In this document: positions 55,616-64,000 of the stretch, piece by piece
How positions within the stretch are numbered: the first letter of the stretch is position 1
How the letters are laid out: the number at the start of each line of letters is the position of its first letter
NCBI GenBank assembly: GCA_003279935.1
Contig: QCGL01000001.1
Span: forward strand, 62,001-126,000
Length of the DNA: 64,000 nucleotides
Direction: 5' to 3'
From: Prochlorococcus sp. AG-388-A04
GTDB taxonomy: Bacteria > Cyanobacteriota > Cyanobacteriia > PCC-6307 > Cyanobiaceae
Program-made: the position numbers and the translations under genes
Notes under the pieces: generated by a model
What the model was told of the DNA's origin: nothing
What the model saw: the letters and a program-made list of their open reading frames with translations, nothing else
Databases searched by the model: none

Positions 55616-58228
55616 TTATTTTTTACTTTTTTTATTCTTTGAGGTCTTTTTACTAATTACTTTATTTTTTTTGAAACCAGAGCCCTTTTTATCTTTCATT
55701 TTCTCTTCTATTAAAACTAAAGCATTATCAAGTGTAAATTTTTCTAAATCAGTATCTTTAGGCAAAGAGACGTTTGTTTTTCCACACTTTATATATAATC
55801 CATATCGTCCATTTAAAATCTGAATTTTATCTTTTAATTCTTTAGGTTTTCCAAAATCCTTTATTACTTCTTGTCCTCCTCTTCCTAATTTTGGCATCGC
55901 GAGGATTTCTAATGCGCGCTTAAGATCAACCTTAAAAACATCATCTTCTTTTTTTAATGATCTATTTTCAGAATCATCTTCATTTTTTATCCATTTAATA
56001 TATGGACCAAATCTTCCCCTATCTGCCTCAACAATTCCACCTTCGGGATGTTCTCCTAACAATTTTGGTAAGCTTAATAGTTCTAGAGCTTCCAATAAAG
56101 TTAAGTCATCTGTTTTTAACTCTTTTGGTAAAGAGGCCCTTCTTGGCTTCGCTTTGTCTTCTTCAGTATTTCCTAACTGAACGTAAGGACCATAAGGGCC
56201 GAATCTTAAAAATACTTGCTCACCAGTTTTTGGATCAGTTCCAAGATCTGAGGGGCCACTAAGAATTTGGTCAACTTTCTTTTTATCTAAATCTCCAGGA
56301 GTAATATCCATAGGGAGATTACCTTTTGCCTGTATTTCATTTCCTGATTCATCTATTTTTACCCCTTCAAGCCATGGCCCATTAGAACCAATTCTGACTA
56401 CGCAAGGTAAGTCATCAAAATCAACTTGTCTGTATGCTTTCCCATCAATATCACCTTCAGTTTTCTGGACTTTTACCTCAAGACCATTTTTACCTTTATA
56501 AAAAGTTTCTAAATATGGAAGCCACTCAAGATTACCTGAAGAAATTTCGTCCAATGAAGATTCCATTTTTGCCGTAAATGTAGTATCGACTAGATCAGGA
56601 AAGTGTTCCTCTAACAATGCCGTAACAGCAAAAGCTGTGAATGTAGGCGACAAGGAGTTTGAAGAAATATTTGCATAGCCCCTATCTACAATTGTTCCAA
56701 TAATACTTGCATAAGTAGAAGGTCTTCCTATTCCCTCTTTTTCTAAAACTTTGACTAATGCAGCCTCAGTATATCTAGCTGGTGATTTAGTTTCATGATA
56801 AGTAGCCTCTTTGCTATTAACTTCTAGAACAGAACCTTGAGTTAAATTAGGAAGAATGACTTCTTGCTGTTCAAGTGATGCGCTTGGATCATCACTACCT
56901 TCCACATAAGCTCTAAAAAAACCTGCAAAATCTATACTTTTTCCGCTTGACTTAAATAATCCTTCCCCAACTTCTATTTCAGCATTAATCATTGTTAATT
57001 TTGCTTCCGCCATTTGGCTGGCAACAGTTCTTTTCCAAATTAATTCATATAAAGATAGATCTCTTCCTGTCAGGTCTGTATCATTTGGAGTTTTAAAAAC
57101 TTCTCCAGCAGGCCTGATCGCTTCATGTGCTTCTTGAGCATTCCTAGCATTTGAATTAAATTGACGAGCTGAGCTTGATAAATATTCTTTCCCATATTTT
57201 GAGTTTACACATTCTCTCGCCGCTCTAATCGCTTGTTCAGAGAGATGTACTGAATCAGTTCTCATATATGTAATAAAACCTTTCTCATATAAGCCTTGAG
57301 CGCATCTCATTGTTTCTCTTGCAGATAGTCGAAGTTTTCGATTAGCTTCCTGCTGCAAAGTACTAGTAGTAAAAGGTGGAACAGGCTTCCTAATTGTGGG
57401 TTTTTTTTCTACTTTTAAGACTTTCCACTTTTCCTTAGATAAAGTTTTGAGAAGACTCTTTGCCCTGTCTTCGTTCAAAATTAAAGATTTATTACCTTTT
57501 TTTAAGTTACCTGTCTTTTCATCAAAATCAGAACCGTTGGAGATTTTCTGGGCATTTAGACTAAATAACTTAGATTCAAAAGAAATATTATCTTTAAGCA
57601 AAGAGGCTTTTAATCCCCAGTAGGAGGCTTTTTTAAACGCTCTCCTTTCTCTTTCCTTGTTAACAAGCAATCTTACTGAAACAGACTGAACACGACCAGC
57701 AGATAGTCTGGGAGCTACTTTTTTCCAAAGTAATGGAGAAAGTTCATATCCAAAAAGCCTATCAAGAATTCTTCTAGTTTCTTGAGCCTGAACTAATTCC
57801 ATATCAATTTCTCTGGTCTCATCTAGTGCCTTATTAATTGCCTTTTTAGTAATTTCATGAAAAACCATTCGCTTAGTTGGGATTTTCGGTTTAAGAATTT
57901 GCATTAAGTGCCAACTTATACTCTCACCTTCCCTATCTTCGTCAGTTGCTAATAGCAATTGAGTAGCATCTTTTAAAGCATTTTTTAAATCTTTAACGAC
58001 CTTCTTCTTTTCCTTTGGGATAATATAAAGTGGTTCAAAATCTTCTGTAGTGTTTACACCTATCCTTGACCATTTTTCTTTTTTAACTGATGCAGGAATT
58101 TCAGCTGCTCCTTTTGGAAGATCTCTTACATGTCCCATGGAAGCTAGAACTTCATAATTAGGAGGCAAAAACCTTCTTATAGTTTTTGCCTTTGTGGGAC
58201 TTTCAACAATAACAAGTGTGTGATCCAA
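55616..58228 (-). CDS. topA: DNA topoisomerase I (type IA)
   Basis: TopA relaxes negative supercoils. The Toprim domain has VIVESPTKAKTIRRFL and LATDEDREGESISWHL. The catalytic tyrosine is Tyr321 in GFITYMRTDSVHLSE. Instead of CxxC zinc fingers, the C-terminal third has repeats with FGPYVQLG, FGPYIKW and GRYGLYIKCG, as in cyanobacteria, then a lysine-rich tail. The 870 residues are normal. The start is TTG. Confidence 0.97.
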   Translation of the reverse strand: MDHTLVIVESPTKAKTIRRFLPPNYEVLASMGHVRDLPKGAAEIPASVKKEKWSRIGVNTTEDFEPLYIIPKEKKKVVKDLKNALKDATQLLLATDEDREGESISWHLMQILKPKIPTKRMVFHEITKKAINKALDETREIDMELVQAQETRRILDRLFGYELSPLLWKKVAPRLSAGRVQSVSVRLLVNKERERRAFKKASYWGLKASLLKDNISFESKLFSLNAQKISNGSDFDEKTGNLKKGNKSLILNEDRAKSLLKTLSKEKWKVLKVEKKPTIRKPVPPFTTSTLQQEANRKLRLSARETMRCAQGLYEKGFITYMRTDSVHLSEQAIRAARECVNSKYGKEYLSSSARQFNSNARNAQEAHEAIRPAGEVFKTPNDTDLTGRDLSLYELIWKRTVASQMAEAKLTMINAEIEVGEGLFKSSGKSIDFAGFFRAYVEGSDDPSASLEQQEVILPNLTQGSVLEVNSKEATYHETKSPARYTEAALVKVLEKEGIGRPSTYASIIGTIVDRGYANISSNSLSPTFTAFAVTALLEEHFPDLVDTTFTAKMESSLDEISSGNLEWLPYLETFYKGKNGLEVKVQKTEGDIDGKAYRQVDFDDLPCVVRIGSNGPWLEGVKIDESGNEIQAKGNLPMDITPGDLDKKKVDQILSGPSDLGTDPKTGEQVFLRFGPYGPYVQLGNTEEDKAKPRRASLPKELKTDDLTLLEALELLSLPKLLGEHPEGGIVEADRGRFGPYIKWIKNEDDSENRSLKKEDDVFKVDLKRALEILAMPKLGRGGQEVIKDFGKPKELKDKIQILNGRYGLYIKCGKTNVSLPKDTDLEKFTLDNALVLIEEKMKDKKGSGFKKNKVISKKTSKNKKSKK

Positions 58229-58297
58229 GGTCTATTTCGATAAAATTAGTGTTTTTTTAATCAATTAGGGCATATTATGATGTATTGAAACCCTTTA

Positions 58298-58309
58298 AGC
58301 AATATTGCT
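58298..58309. promoter_or_regulatory. Perfect 12-bp palindrome between topA and ndhB
   Basis: AGCAATATTGCT is self-complementary and sits in the 167-base divergent promoter region. It fits none of the NtcA, LexA or Fur consensus patterns that I know. It might be an operator or chance in AT-rich DNA. Confidence 0.35.
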
Positions 58310-58395
58310 CGAAGATTTCAAAACTTATACCCACAAATTATAATCAAGTAAGTTTAACTCTTACATCCTTACAATCAAACATTCAATTTAATTAA

Positions 58396-59916
58396 GTGCA
58401 GAACGAAATCTTTACAATTAATTTAAATGCTCAAGCAATTATTCCAGAAGCTTTCATTTTGCTTGGTATTGTTGGAACTCTTCTTGTGGATCTTGCTGGC
58501 GAAAAAACTGCCTCAAGGTGGGCACCAGTTATTTGTTACATTTCATTAGGCAGTTCTCTTATAAGTCTTGCTTTACAGTGGAGTAACCCTGTAAATAGTG
58601 CATTCCTTGGCTCTTTTAATTCAGATAATTTAGCTATTGCATTTAGATCAATTATTGCACTATCAACTCTAATTTCCTTACTTATTAGTTGGCGTTACAC
58701 AGAGCAAAGTGGAAGTCCAATTGGGGAATTCGCTGCAATAGTCTTATCAGCAACTTTAGGAGCTATGCTTTTGTGTGGATCTACGGACCTTGTTAGTGTA
58801 TTTATATCTTTAGAGACTTTATCAGTAGCTAGTTATTGTCTTTCTGGTTATCTCAAGAGAGACCCTAGGAGTTCAGAGGCCGCTTTAAAATATCTCCTAG
58901 TTGGATCAGCTGCTGCTGCTGTTTATTTATATGGATCCTCATTCCTTTATGGTCTTAGTGGTTCCACAAACTTATCAACCATTGGGGTAGAGATAATAAA
59001 TAAACCATCATTTATTACATCCTTATCACTAGTATTTGTCTTATCAACTGTTGCTTTTAAGATTGCTGCAGTTCCTTTTCATCAATGGACACCTGATGTT
59101 TATGAGGGATCCCCAACGCCTGTAGTAGCTTTTTTATCTGTAGGATCTAAGACTGCCGGATTTGCTTTTGCAATAAGAATTTTAAGCACTACTTTTTCTT
59201 CATTCGATGAACAATGGAAACTATTATTTACAATTTTAGCAATCTTGAGTATGGCACTAGGAAATATTGTGGCATTGGCCCAAACCTCAATGAAAAGAAT
59301 GTTGGCTTACAGTTCAATTGGTCAAGCGGGATTTGTAATGATTGGAATAGTATCTGGAACACAAGATGGTCTTTCATCAGCTGTTTTATATTTAGCTGCA
59401 TATTTGTTTATGAATCTAGGGGCTTTTTCATGTGTAATACTCTTTTCACTCCGAACTGGATCAGATAGAATTACAGATTATTCAGGCCTTTATCAAAAAG
59501 ATCCTTTAATTACTTTAGGTCTGAGCCTATGTCTTCTTTCTCTTGGTGGGCTTCCGCCTATGTTAGGTTTTTTCGGGAAAATATATTTGTTTTTTGCGGG
59601 TTGGGCTAACCATCAATACCTTTTAGTAGTGGTCGGATTAATAACTTCAGTAATTTCAATTTATTACTACATCTCGGTTATAAAAATGATGGTAGTAAAA
59701 GAACCACAAGAAGCTTCTGAAATAGTTAAATCTTATCCAGAGATCAAATGGAATATTATTGGATTACCACCACTTAGAATTGCATTATATACTTGCATAG
59801 CTGTTACAGCTTTAGGAGGAATACTTTCTAACCCTCTTTTCAAATTAGCTAATTCAGCAGTATCAGAAACTCCTTTTTTACAGGATATATTAGCGACAAC
59901 AAATAATGTTCTTTAA
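58396..59916 (+). CDS. ndhB: NADH dehydrogenase-like complex subunit 2 (NdhB)
   Basis: NdhB is a proton-pumping membrane subunit of NDH-1, used in respiration, cyclic electron flow and CO2 uptake. About 14 helices are seen. Conserved blocks are LEALSVASY-type ([19 protein letters not shown]), [19 protein letters not shown] with the pumping residues, and [18 protein letters not shown]. The 506 residues are normal. The start is GTG. Confidence 0.97.
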   Translation: MQNEIFTINLNAQAIIPEAFILLGIVGTLLVDLAGEKTASRWAPVICYISLGSSLISLALQWSNPVNSAFLGSFNSDNLAIAFRSIIALSTLISLLISWRYTEQSGSPIGEFAAIVLSATLGAMLLCGSTDLVSVFISLETLSVASYCLSGYLKRDPRSSEAALKYLLVGSAAAAVYLYGSSFLYGLSGSTNLSTIGVEIINKPSFITSLSLVFVLSTVAFKIAAVPFHQWTPDVYEGSPTPVVAFLSVGSKTAGFAFAIRILSTTFSSFDEQWKLLFTILAILSMALGNIVALAQTSMKRMLAYSSIGQAGFVMIGIVSGTQDGLSSAVLYLAAYLFMNLGAFSCVILFSLRTGSDRITDYSGLYQKDPLITLGLSLCLLSLGGLPPMLGFFGKIYLFFAGWANHQYLLVVVGLITSVISIYYYISVIKMMVVKEPQEASEIVKSYPEIKWNIIGLPPLRIALYTCIAVTALGGILSNPLFKLANSAVSETPFLQDILATTNNVL

Positions 59917-59930
59917 AAGAGTATTAATAA

Positions 59931-60617
59931 ATGACTAAAAAAGTTGCGACCTTAGAAAAAGTATCAAAAATGTATGGCAAAGATGAACTTATCGTAAAAG
60001 CCTTAGATAATGTGAATTTAGAAATTTATAAAGGGGACTATTTGGCTGTTATGGGCGCAAGTGGTTCAGGTAAAAGTACTGCAATGAACATTATTGGCTG
60101 TCTAGACAGACCATCTCAAGGCGTTTATAAATTAAATGGAACTCCTGTTGAAAATTTATCTGATGATGAATTAGCTGAGTTAAGAAACCAAAAATTAGGA
60201 TTTGTTTTCCAACAATTCCACCTTCTCTCAGACGCTACAGCACTAGAAAATGTTCTTTTACCGATGATTTATGCAGGAGTAGATCCTATAGAAAGAGAAA
60301 AAAGAGCAAAAAATGCACTAGACAAAGTTGGACTTTCTGAGAGAGTAAATAATCGTCCTAATCAATTGTCAGGAGGGCAACAACAACGTGTAGCTATTGC
60401 AAGAGCAATTATCAATAATCCTGCAATTTTATTAGCCGATGAACCCACTGGCGCTTTAGATTCAAAGACGACAGAAGATGTATTAGATCTTTTTGATAAA
60501 CTTCATGAATCAGGTATAACTATAGTTTTAGTTACGCACGAAGATGAAGTTGCAAGTCGGGCAAAGAAAATAGCAAAGTTTAAAGATGGGAAAATAATTG
60601 AATTAAAAGTTAAATAA
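59931..60617 (+). CDS. ABC transporter ATP-binding protein (LolD/DevA/MacB type)
   Basis: Walker A GASGSGKST is at residues 42-50, the signature LSGGQ at 146-150 and Walker B ILLADEPTGALD after 166. The 228 residues and the ALENVLLPMIYAG segment match the LolD/MacB/DevA ATPase group, which drives extraction or efflux from the membrane. No FtsX-like permease is adjacent. It starts 14 bases after ndhB and is probably co-transcribed. Confidence 0.92.
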   Translation: MTKKVATLEKVSKMYGKDELIVKALDNVNLEIYKGDYLAVMGASGSGKSTAMNIIGCLDRPSQGVYKLNGTPVENLSDDELAELRNQKLGFVFQQFHLLSDATALENVLLPMIYAGVDPIEREKRAKNALDKVGLSERVNNRPNQLSGGQQQRVAIARAIINNPAILLADEPTGALDSKTTEDVLDLFDKLHESGITIVLVTHEDEVASRAKKIAKFKDGKIIELKVK

Positions 60618-60619
60618 AT

Positions 60620-61369
60620 TTAAAACCTCGTTAATATTTTCTCTTGGATTCCATTATAAATTCTCAAATTCCCATTTTTATCTACCTCTTTTATTAACCA
60701 ATCATTTGAGTTATAACCTCTAGGTAAATGTTTTTTTGTAAGATATTTATTTGCATTTTTAATAATACATTCTTTTCTATCATTACATTCGACTGACTCA
60801 TGAATAGTTTTAAGGATTTTTGCAGTCCAAACATGTTCACATATATTTTTAGTATTAAGTATTTCAGATAAAGCAATGCCCTCTAATGGAGTTTTATTTA
60901 AAAAATTCATGCCGATACCTATCCTTAAATAGATAATTTCTTTCCCTCTTGTTATCACTCTGGGTAAAAATCCAATTAATTTTTTTGAATTAAAAAAAAT
61001 ATCATTTGGCCATTTTAAATCGACTTTTATAGATTCCTTATTCAACATTTCACATAACTTAATTGCAAATGAAAGACTAAATATCTCACTTGAAAATTTT
61101 GAGGTAAAAATTGGATAAGCCGCACTTAGCCATATTCCTCCTTTAGGCGAAATCCATCGTCTTGAATTCTGACCTGTTCCTAAAAATTGTTCTTTAGCTA
61201 CTATTGCTCTTGGTTTATATCTTTTGATTGGAGAATCTTGGAGCCAATTTGTTAGTTCGTATTCAGTACTTTTACATTTTAATTTGTATTGAAGTTTCCA
61301 ATTAGGACAAGCTTCCTGGATTTTTTTGTAGTAATATGCAGTCTTAGCTACTGATCCTAAAACTTTCAC
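60620..61369 (-). CDS. birA: Biotin-[acetyl-CoA-carboxylase] ligase
   Basis: It biotinylates the BCCP subunit of acetyl-CoA carboxylase. The ligase motif appears as KEQFLGTGQNSRRWISPKGG, a relaxed form of GRGRRGR, and VDLKWPNDIFFNSKKLIGF is intact. There is no N-terminal helix-turn-helix, so no repressor role is expected. The 249 residues are normal for class I. The start is GTG. It converges on the ABC ATPase gene with a two-base gap. Confidence 0.92.
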   Translation of the reverse strand: MKVLGSVAKTAYYYKKIQEACPNWKLQYKLKCKSTEYELTNWLQDSPIKRYKPRAIVAKEQFLGTGQNSRRWISPKGGIWLSAAYPIFTSKFSSEIFSLSFAIKLCEMLNKESIKVDLKWPNDIFFNSKKLIGFLPRVITRGKEIIYLRIGIGMNFLNKTPLEGIALSEILNTKNICEHVWTAKILKTIHESVECNDRKECIIKNANKYLTKKHLPRGYNSNDWLIKEVDKNGNLRIYNGIQEKILTRF

Positions 61370-61444
61370 AAATCCTTAATATAAAAAACAGGCAATCTTG
61401 ACAAGATTAAATTATCTTAAATCTTATAACTTAAATTATATCAA

Positions 61445-61927
61445 TTGAATAAAAGATATTTACCAATATTGAATAAAAGATATCCATCATCAATGCGCAA
61501 TTGTATTGATAATTTCAAAAAATCATGGAAAGACTTAAATAAACTATCCAAACTAAATGAGAATTGGGAAAAATTAATTGGTCCGGAATTATCTAAAGCA
61601 TGTAAGCCCTTAAAAATTGAACAGAAGACTCTTATTATTGCTGTAAATCATCCACAATGGAGGCAGGCACTAATTTATAACAAACATAGATTAAAGGAGA
61701 GTATTAGCGGATTTGGAATAAATTTAAATGAAATAAAGATAATTCAAAATTATGAAGTCAAAAGCTTAGATAAAAAAGAGATTAATGCAAAAACAGTCTG
61801 GGAAAATCATCCGAGCAGAATAAAGAATAATAATATGGTTAATTGCAAAATATGCAATAGTCCTGCACCGGAAGGTGAGATATCAAGATGGGGGAAATGT
61901 ACTTTTTGTTGGAGAAAAAATATTTAA
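61445..61927 (+). CDS. DUF721/DciA-like protein with C-terminal four-cysteine motif
   Basis: Residues 20-100 match the DUF721 (DciA) domain: WEKLIGPELSKACKPLKIE and LIIAVNHPQWRQALIYNKHR. DciA is the ancestral loader of the replicative helicase DnaB in bacteria without DnaC. The C terminus adds Cys134, Cys137, Cys152 and Cys155 in a CxxC-x14-CxxC arrangement, likely a zinc site. The start is TTG. The 160 residues agree with cyanobacterial members. Confidence 0.85.
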   Translation: MNKRYLPILNKRYPSSMRNCIDNFKKSWKDLNKLSKLNENWEKLIGPELSKACKPLKIEQKTLIIAVNHPQWRQALIYNKHRLKESISGFGINLNEIKIIQNYEVKSLDKKEINAKTVWENHPSRIKNNNMVNCKICNSPAPEGEISRWGKCTFCWRKNI

Positions 61928-61935
61928 GATGAATT

Positions 61936-62637
61936 TTATTTTTCTAATATTAATATTCCCATTTGATTGAAAAAAATAGTCCTATATTCAACTTTCTTAA
62001 ACCCTACTCCTTTTGCAATTAGCATAAGTTCGTTTCCCTTTGGAAAATTTTTTATACTTTTTTCAATATAAGAATATTCTTTACTTAATCTAAAAATTTT
62101 TGAAATTGGCACCACAACAAATCTTAAATATATTTTTTGAAATAAATCAGCTACAGAATTAAATTTAGAATGATTAAAGTCAAGAAAACCAGCTCTACCT
62201 GTATCACTTAAAAGATTAAATACTTTTTTTAGTCCTTCTTCTACATTGACCAGGTTTCTTAAACCGTAAGACATACAAATTCCATCATAATTTTTTAAAT
62301 CTTCATCTATTTCTAAGATATCTTGCATCTCCCAACAGATAAATTTATTTTCAATCAATTTCGACTTTTCCATTGCAATATTTAAAATTTCTTTTGCACT
62401 ATCTATTCCAGTAACACTTCCATTGGGCCTTACTTTTTTAAAAATTAAAAATGATAGATCCCCAGTTCCACAACATAAATCAGCCCAATTTTCCCCATCA
62501 ATTGGCTTTAATAAATCAACTAATGTCTTTTTCCAATATTTGTGTAATCCCATACTAAGCAAACTATTTAAAAAGTCATAACTACAAGAAATTTTATTAA
62601 AAATAGTTTTAACCTCATTAGTTTTTTTATATCGCAT
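61936..62637 (-). CDS. menG: Demethylquinone C-methyltransferase (UbiE/MenG)
   Basis: This SAM-dependent methyltransferase methylates the ring in phylloquinone synthesis. The blocks KISCSYDFLNSLLSMGLHKYW, WADLCCGTGDLSFLIF (SAM loop), ICMSYGLRNLVNVEEGL and GRAGFLDFNHSKF are family signatures. The 233 residues are normal. It converges on the DciA-like gene with an eight-base gap. Confidence 0.94.
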   Translation of the reverse strand: MRYKKTNEVKTIFNKISCSYDFLNSLLSMGLHKYWKKTLVDLLKPIDGENWADLCCGTGDLSFLIFKKVRPNGSVTGIDSAKEILNIAMEKSKLIENKFICWEMQDILEIDEDLKNYDGICMSYGLRNLVNVEEGLKKVFNLLSDTGRAGFLDFNHSKFNSVADLFQKIYLRFVVVPISKIFRLSKEYSYIEKSIKNFPKGNELMLIAKGVGFKKVEYRTIFFNQMGILILEK

Positions 62638-62669
62638 ATTTAAATATTTTTAATTAATGATAAATTTTT

Positions 62670-63437
62670 TTAATTAGGTCTTATTGGTAGTTTCTTTTCA
62701 ATAAGAAAAGATTTTATTTCATCTATAGTAAGTTTTTTATCATGAAGTAAAGATGCTAAAAGTGCTGCAGAGGCTTTACCTTTGGTAAAAACATCATAAA
62801 TATCTTCTACTGAGCCTGCACCCCCAGAAGCAATCACAGGGATATTAACCGCATTTGCAACTGTTTGAGTCAATAATAAGTCGTATCCATTTTGTGTCCC
62901 ATCACCATCCATTGAAGTTAATAAAATTTCTCCAGCCCCTAATTCCTCAACTTTTTTTGCCCAACTTATTACATCTAAACCAGTATTCTCTCGTCCACCC
63001 TTAACATATACTTCCCATTCATTAGATTTATTAATTTTTTTTCTTGCATCAATAGCAATAACTATACATTGTGTTCCAAAATTTGCAGAGCTTTTGGAAA
63101 TTATGTCTGGATTTGTTACTGCAGAAGAATTTAAACTTACTTTATCTGCTCCTGCTCTTAAAAGATCATTAATTGAGTTGATCGAATTTATTCCACCACC
63201 AACAGTAAATGGAATTTTAACTGATTTCGCTGTTCTAGAAACAAGATCAACTAATGTTTTTCTATTTTCCACACTAGCTCTTATATCTAAAAATACTAAT
63301 TCATCCGCTCCTGCTTCTGAGTATTTACAAGCTAATTCGACAGGGTCACCAGAGTCTCTAAGGTTTACAAAATTAACACCTTTAACTACCCTTCCATTGG
63401 CTACATCTAAACAAGGAATTAAACGAAGAGCTACCAT
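62670..63437 (-). CDS. hisF: Imidazole glycerol phosphate synthase cyclase subunit
   Basis: HisF forms imidazole glycerol phosphate and AICAR in histidine synthesis. The (beta/alpha)8 barrel shows [19 protein letters not shown] with the catalytic Asp11, [15 protein letters not shown] with the second aspartate, [13 protein letters not shown] and [12 protein letters not shown]. The 255 residues are normal. Confidence 0.98.
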   Translation of the reverse strand: MVALRLIPCLDVANGRVVKGVNFVNLRDSGDPVELACKYSEAGADELVFLDIRASVENRKTLVDLVSRTAKSVKIPFTVGGGINSINSINDLLRAGADKVSLNSSAVTNPDIISKSSANFGTQCIVIAIDARKKINKSNEWEVYVKGGRENTGLDVISWAKKVEELGAGEILLTSMDGDGTQNGYDLLLTQTVANAVNIPVIASGGAGSVEDIYDVFTKGKASAALLASLLHDKKLTIDEIKSFLIEKKLPIRPN

Positions 63438-63496
63438 TTTAATAAAAATTGTCCAAAGGCTGTTAATCTTGCATAATAGCTTCCATTTTACCTCTT

Positions 63497-63721
63497 ATGG
63501 CTGAAACAAAATTATTACCCAAAATTGGTAGTAAAGTTAAAATTAACATTAACAAAGTTAAAGATAGATTACCTGCAAAGCTAATTGATCAAATAGCATC
63601 AAACCCAAGAGTTGTAACAACTGGATATAAAATGACCGATGGTAGAAGTATTGGTATTACTGTTAAATTACAAAATGGAGAGGAAAATTGGTTCTTCCCT
63701 GAAGAAATTGAGAAAGGTTAA
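63497..63721 (+). CDS. DUF2862 family small protein
   Basis: A 74-residue protein with LLPKIGSKVKININKVKDRL, VTTGYKMTDGRSIGITVKL and a closing NWFFPEEIEKG, features of DUF2862 from cyanobacteria, where it often precedes chlG. The likely fold is a small beta barrel. Function unknown. chlG begins nine bases downstream. Confidence 0.82.
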   Translation: MAETKLLPKIGSKVKININKVKDRLPAKLIDQIASNPRVVTTGYKMTDGRSIGITVKLQNGEENWFFPEEIEKG

Positions 63722-63730
63722 ATATTAAAA

Positions 63731-64000
63731 GTGAATGATCCAAAACAATTATTAGGAATTAAAGGGGCTTCAGAGACTTCGAGTATTTGGAAACTACGTA
63801 TACAATTAATGAAGCCAATCACATGGATCCCTTTGATATGGGGGGTAATCTGTGGAGCTGCCGCAAGCGGAAACTTTCAGTGGACAATAAGTAATGTTTT
63901 AGCCTCACTAGCATGCATGCTCATGAGCGGACCACTTCTAGCAGGTTATACCCAAACTATTAATGATTTTTTTGATAGAGAAATTGACGCTATTAATGAA
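63731..64000 (+). CDS. chlG: Chlorophyll synthase ChlG, N-terminal part (cut by window edge)
   Basis: ChlG prenylates chlorophyllide; in Prochlorococcus this makes the divinyl chlorophylls. The first 90 residues are visible: a soluble start (NDPKQLLGIKGASE), KLRIQLMKPITWIPLIWGVI, and the UbiA-family aspartate motif NDFFDREID. The start is GTG. The rest lies beyond the window. Confidence 0.95.
   Translation, partial: MNDPKQLLGIKGASETSSIWKLRIQLMKPITWIPLIWGVICGAAASGNFQWTISNVLASLACMLMSGPLLAGYTQTINDFFDREIDAINE

Noticed and set aside
55234-55656. Hydrophobic + strand frame with FIFTSSIFLFFS repeats
   Set aside because: Antisense of the lysine/glutamate-rich repeat lipoprotein, which has a signal peptide and lipobox on the - strand.
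63094-63504. 136-residue + strand frame opposite hisF
   Set aside because: hisF on the - strand carries all catalytic motifs; this frame is a shadow.

Overview
The window is a compact, very AT-rich stretch of cyanobacterial chromosome. Gene content points to a streamlined marine picocyanobacterium, most likely a high-light-adapted Prochlorococcus: PsaF/PsaJ, Rieske/cytochrome f, NdhB, HemL, chlorophyll synthase, a high-light-inducible (Hli) protein, a cyAbrB regulator, a CobT-like protein and many short conserved picocyanobacterial proteins. Strand switches are frequent, spacers are short, and many genes abut or overlap. I see no insertion sequence, prophage, integrase or CRISPR array. The assignment rests on gene content and composition only; no database search was possible.

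Layout. 1-5.5 kb: priA, the sigma factor rpoD, hemC and ppa. 5.6-13.8 kb: an M32 carboxypeptidase, then a + strand cluster (YjbQ family, pterin dehydratase, CobW GTPase, FutB-like iron permease) converging on a - strand block (UPF0104 membrane protein, larC, two hypotheticals). 13.8-22 kb: exonuclease III, hemL, a band-7/YajQ/Rossmann/DRTGG block, an SDR, map, a PepSY-type small membrane protein and L19. 22.2-31 kb: tRNA-Trp and tRNA-Asp, gltX, a Na+/H+ antiporter, hli, tsaD, psaF-psaJ, gmk, rqcH and tatC. 31-40.4 kb: petC-petA, lgt, cobM, a RodZ-like protein, ppx, ubiA, an LD-carboxypeptidase, ispD and fabG. 40.5-50 kb: a solitary groEL, an ABC-2 exporter, ctaB-ctaA and ctaC-ctaD-ctaE, then a cyAbrB regulator. 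50-64 kb: ribE, an aldo/keto reductase, a Tat lipoprotein with a CobT-like protein, DUF2232, a repeat lipoprotein, topA, ndhB, an orphan ABC ATPase, birA, a DUF721/DciA-like protein, menG, hisF, DUF2862 and the start of chlG.

How the genes fit together. Much of the window serves tetrapyrrole and electron-transport biology: heme and chlorophyll precursors (hemL, hemC), heme A (ctaA, ctaB), cytochrome oxidase (ctaCDE), the b6f subunits, NDH-1, quinone tails (ubiA, menG, ispD) and chlorophyll (chlG). B12-type metabolism is touched by cobM and the CobT-like protein. TatC lies close to petC, whose product is a Tat substrate.

The points most worth a second look are: the FutB-like permease, which has lost any standard start codon at the place where an ATGA overlap with cobW would be expected; the perfect triple 21-bp repeat encoding the CobW histidine loop; a LarC with no other Lar gene nearby; a CobT-like gene abutting an orphan twin-arginine solute-binding lipoprotein; a DciA-like protein carrying a C-terminal four-cysteine motif; and two G8 homopolymer tracts inside coding regions. 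I do not see a clear new defence or mobile system.
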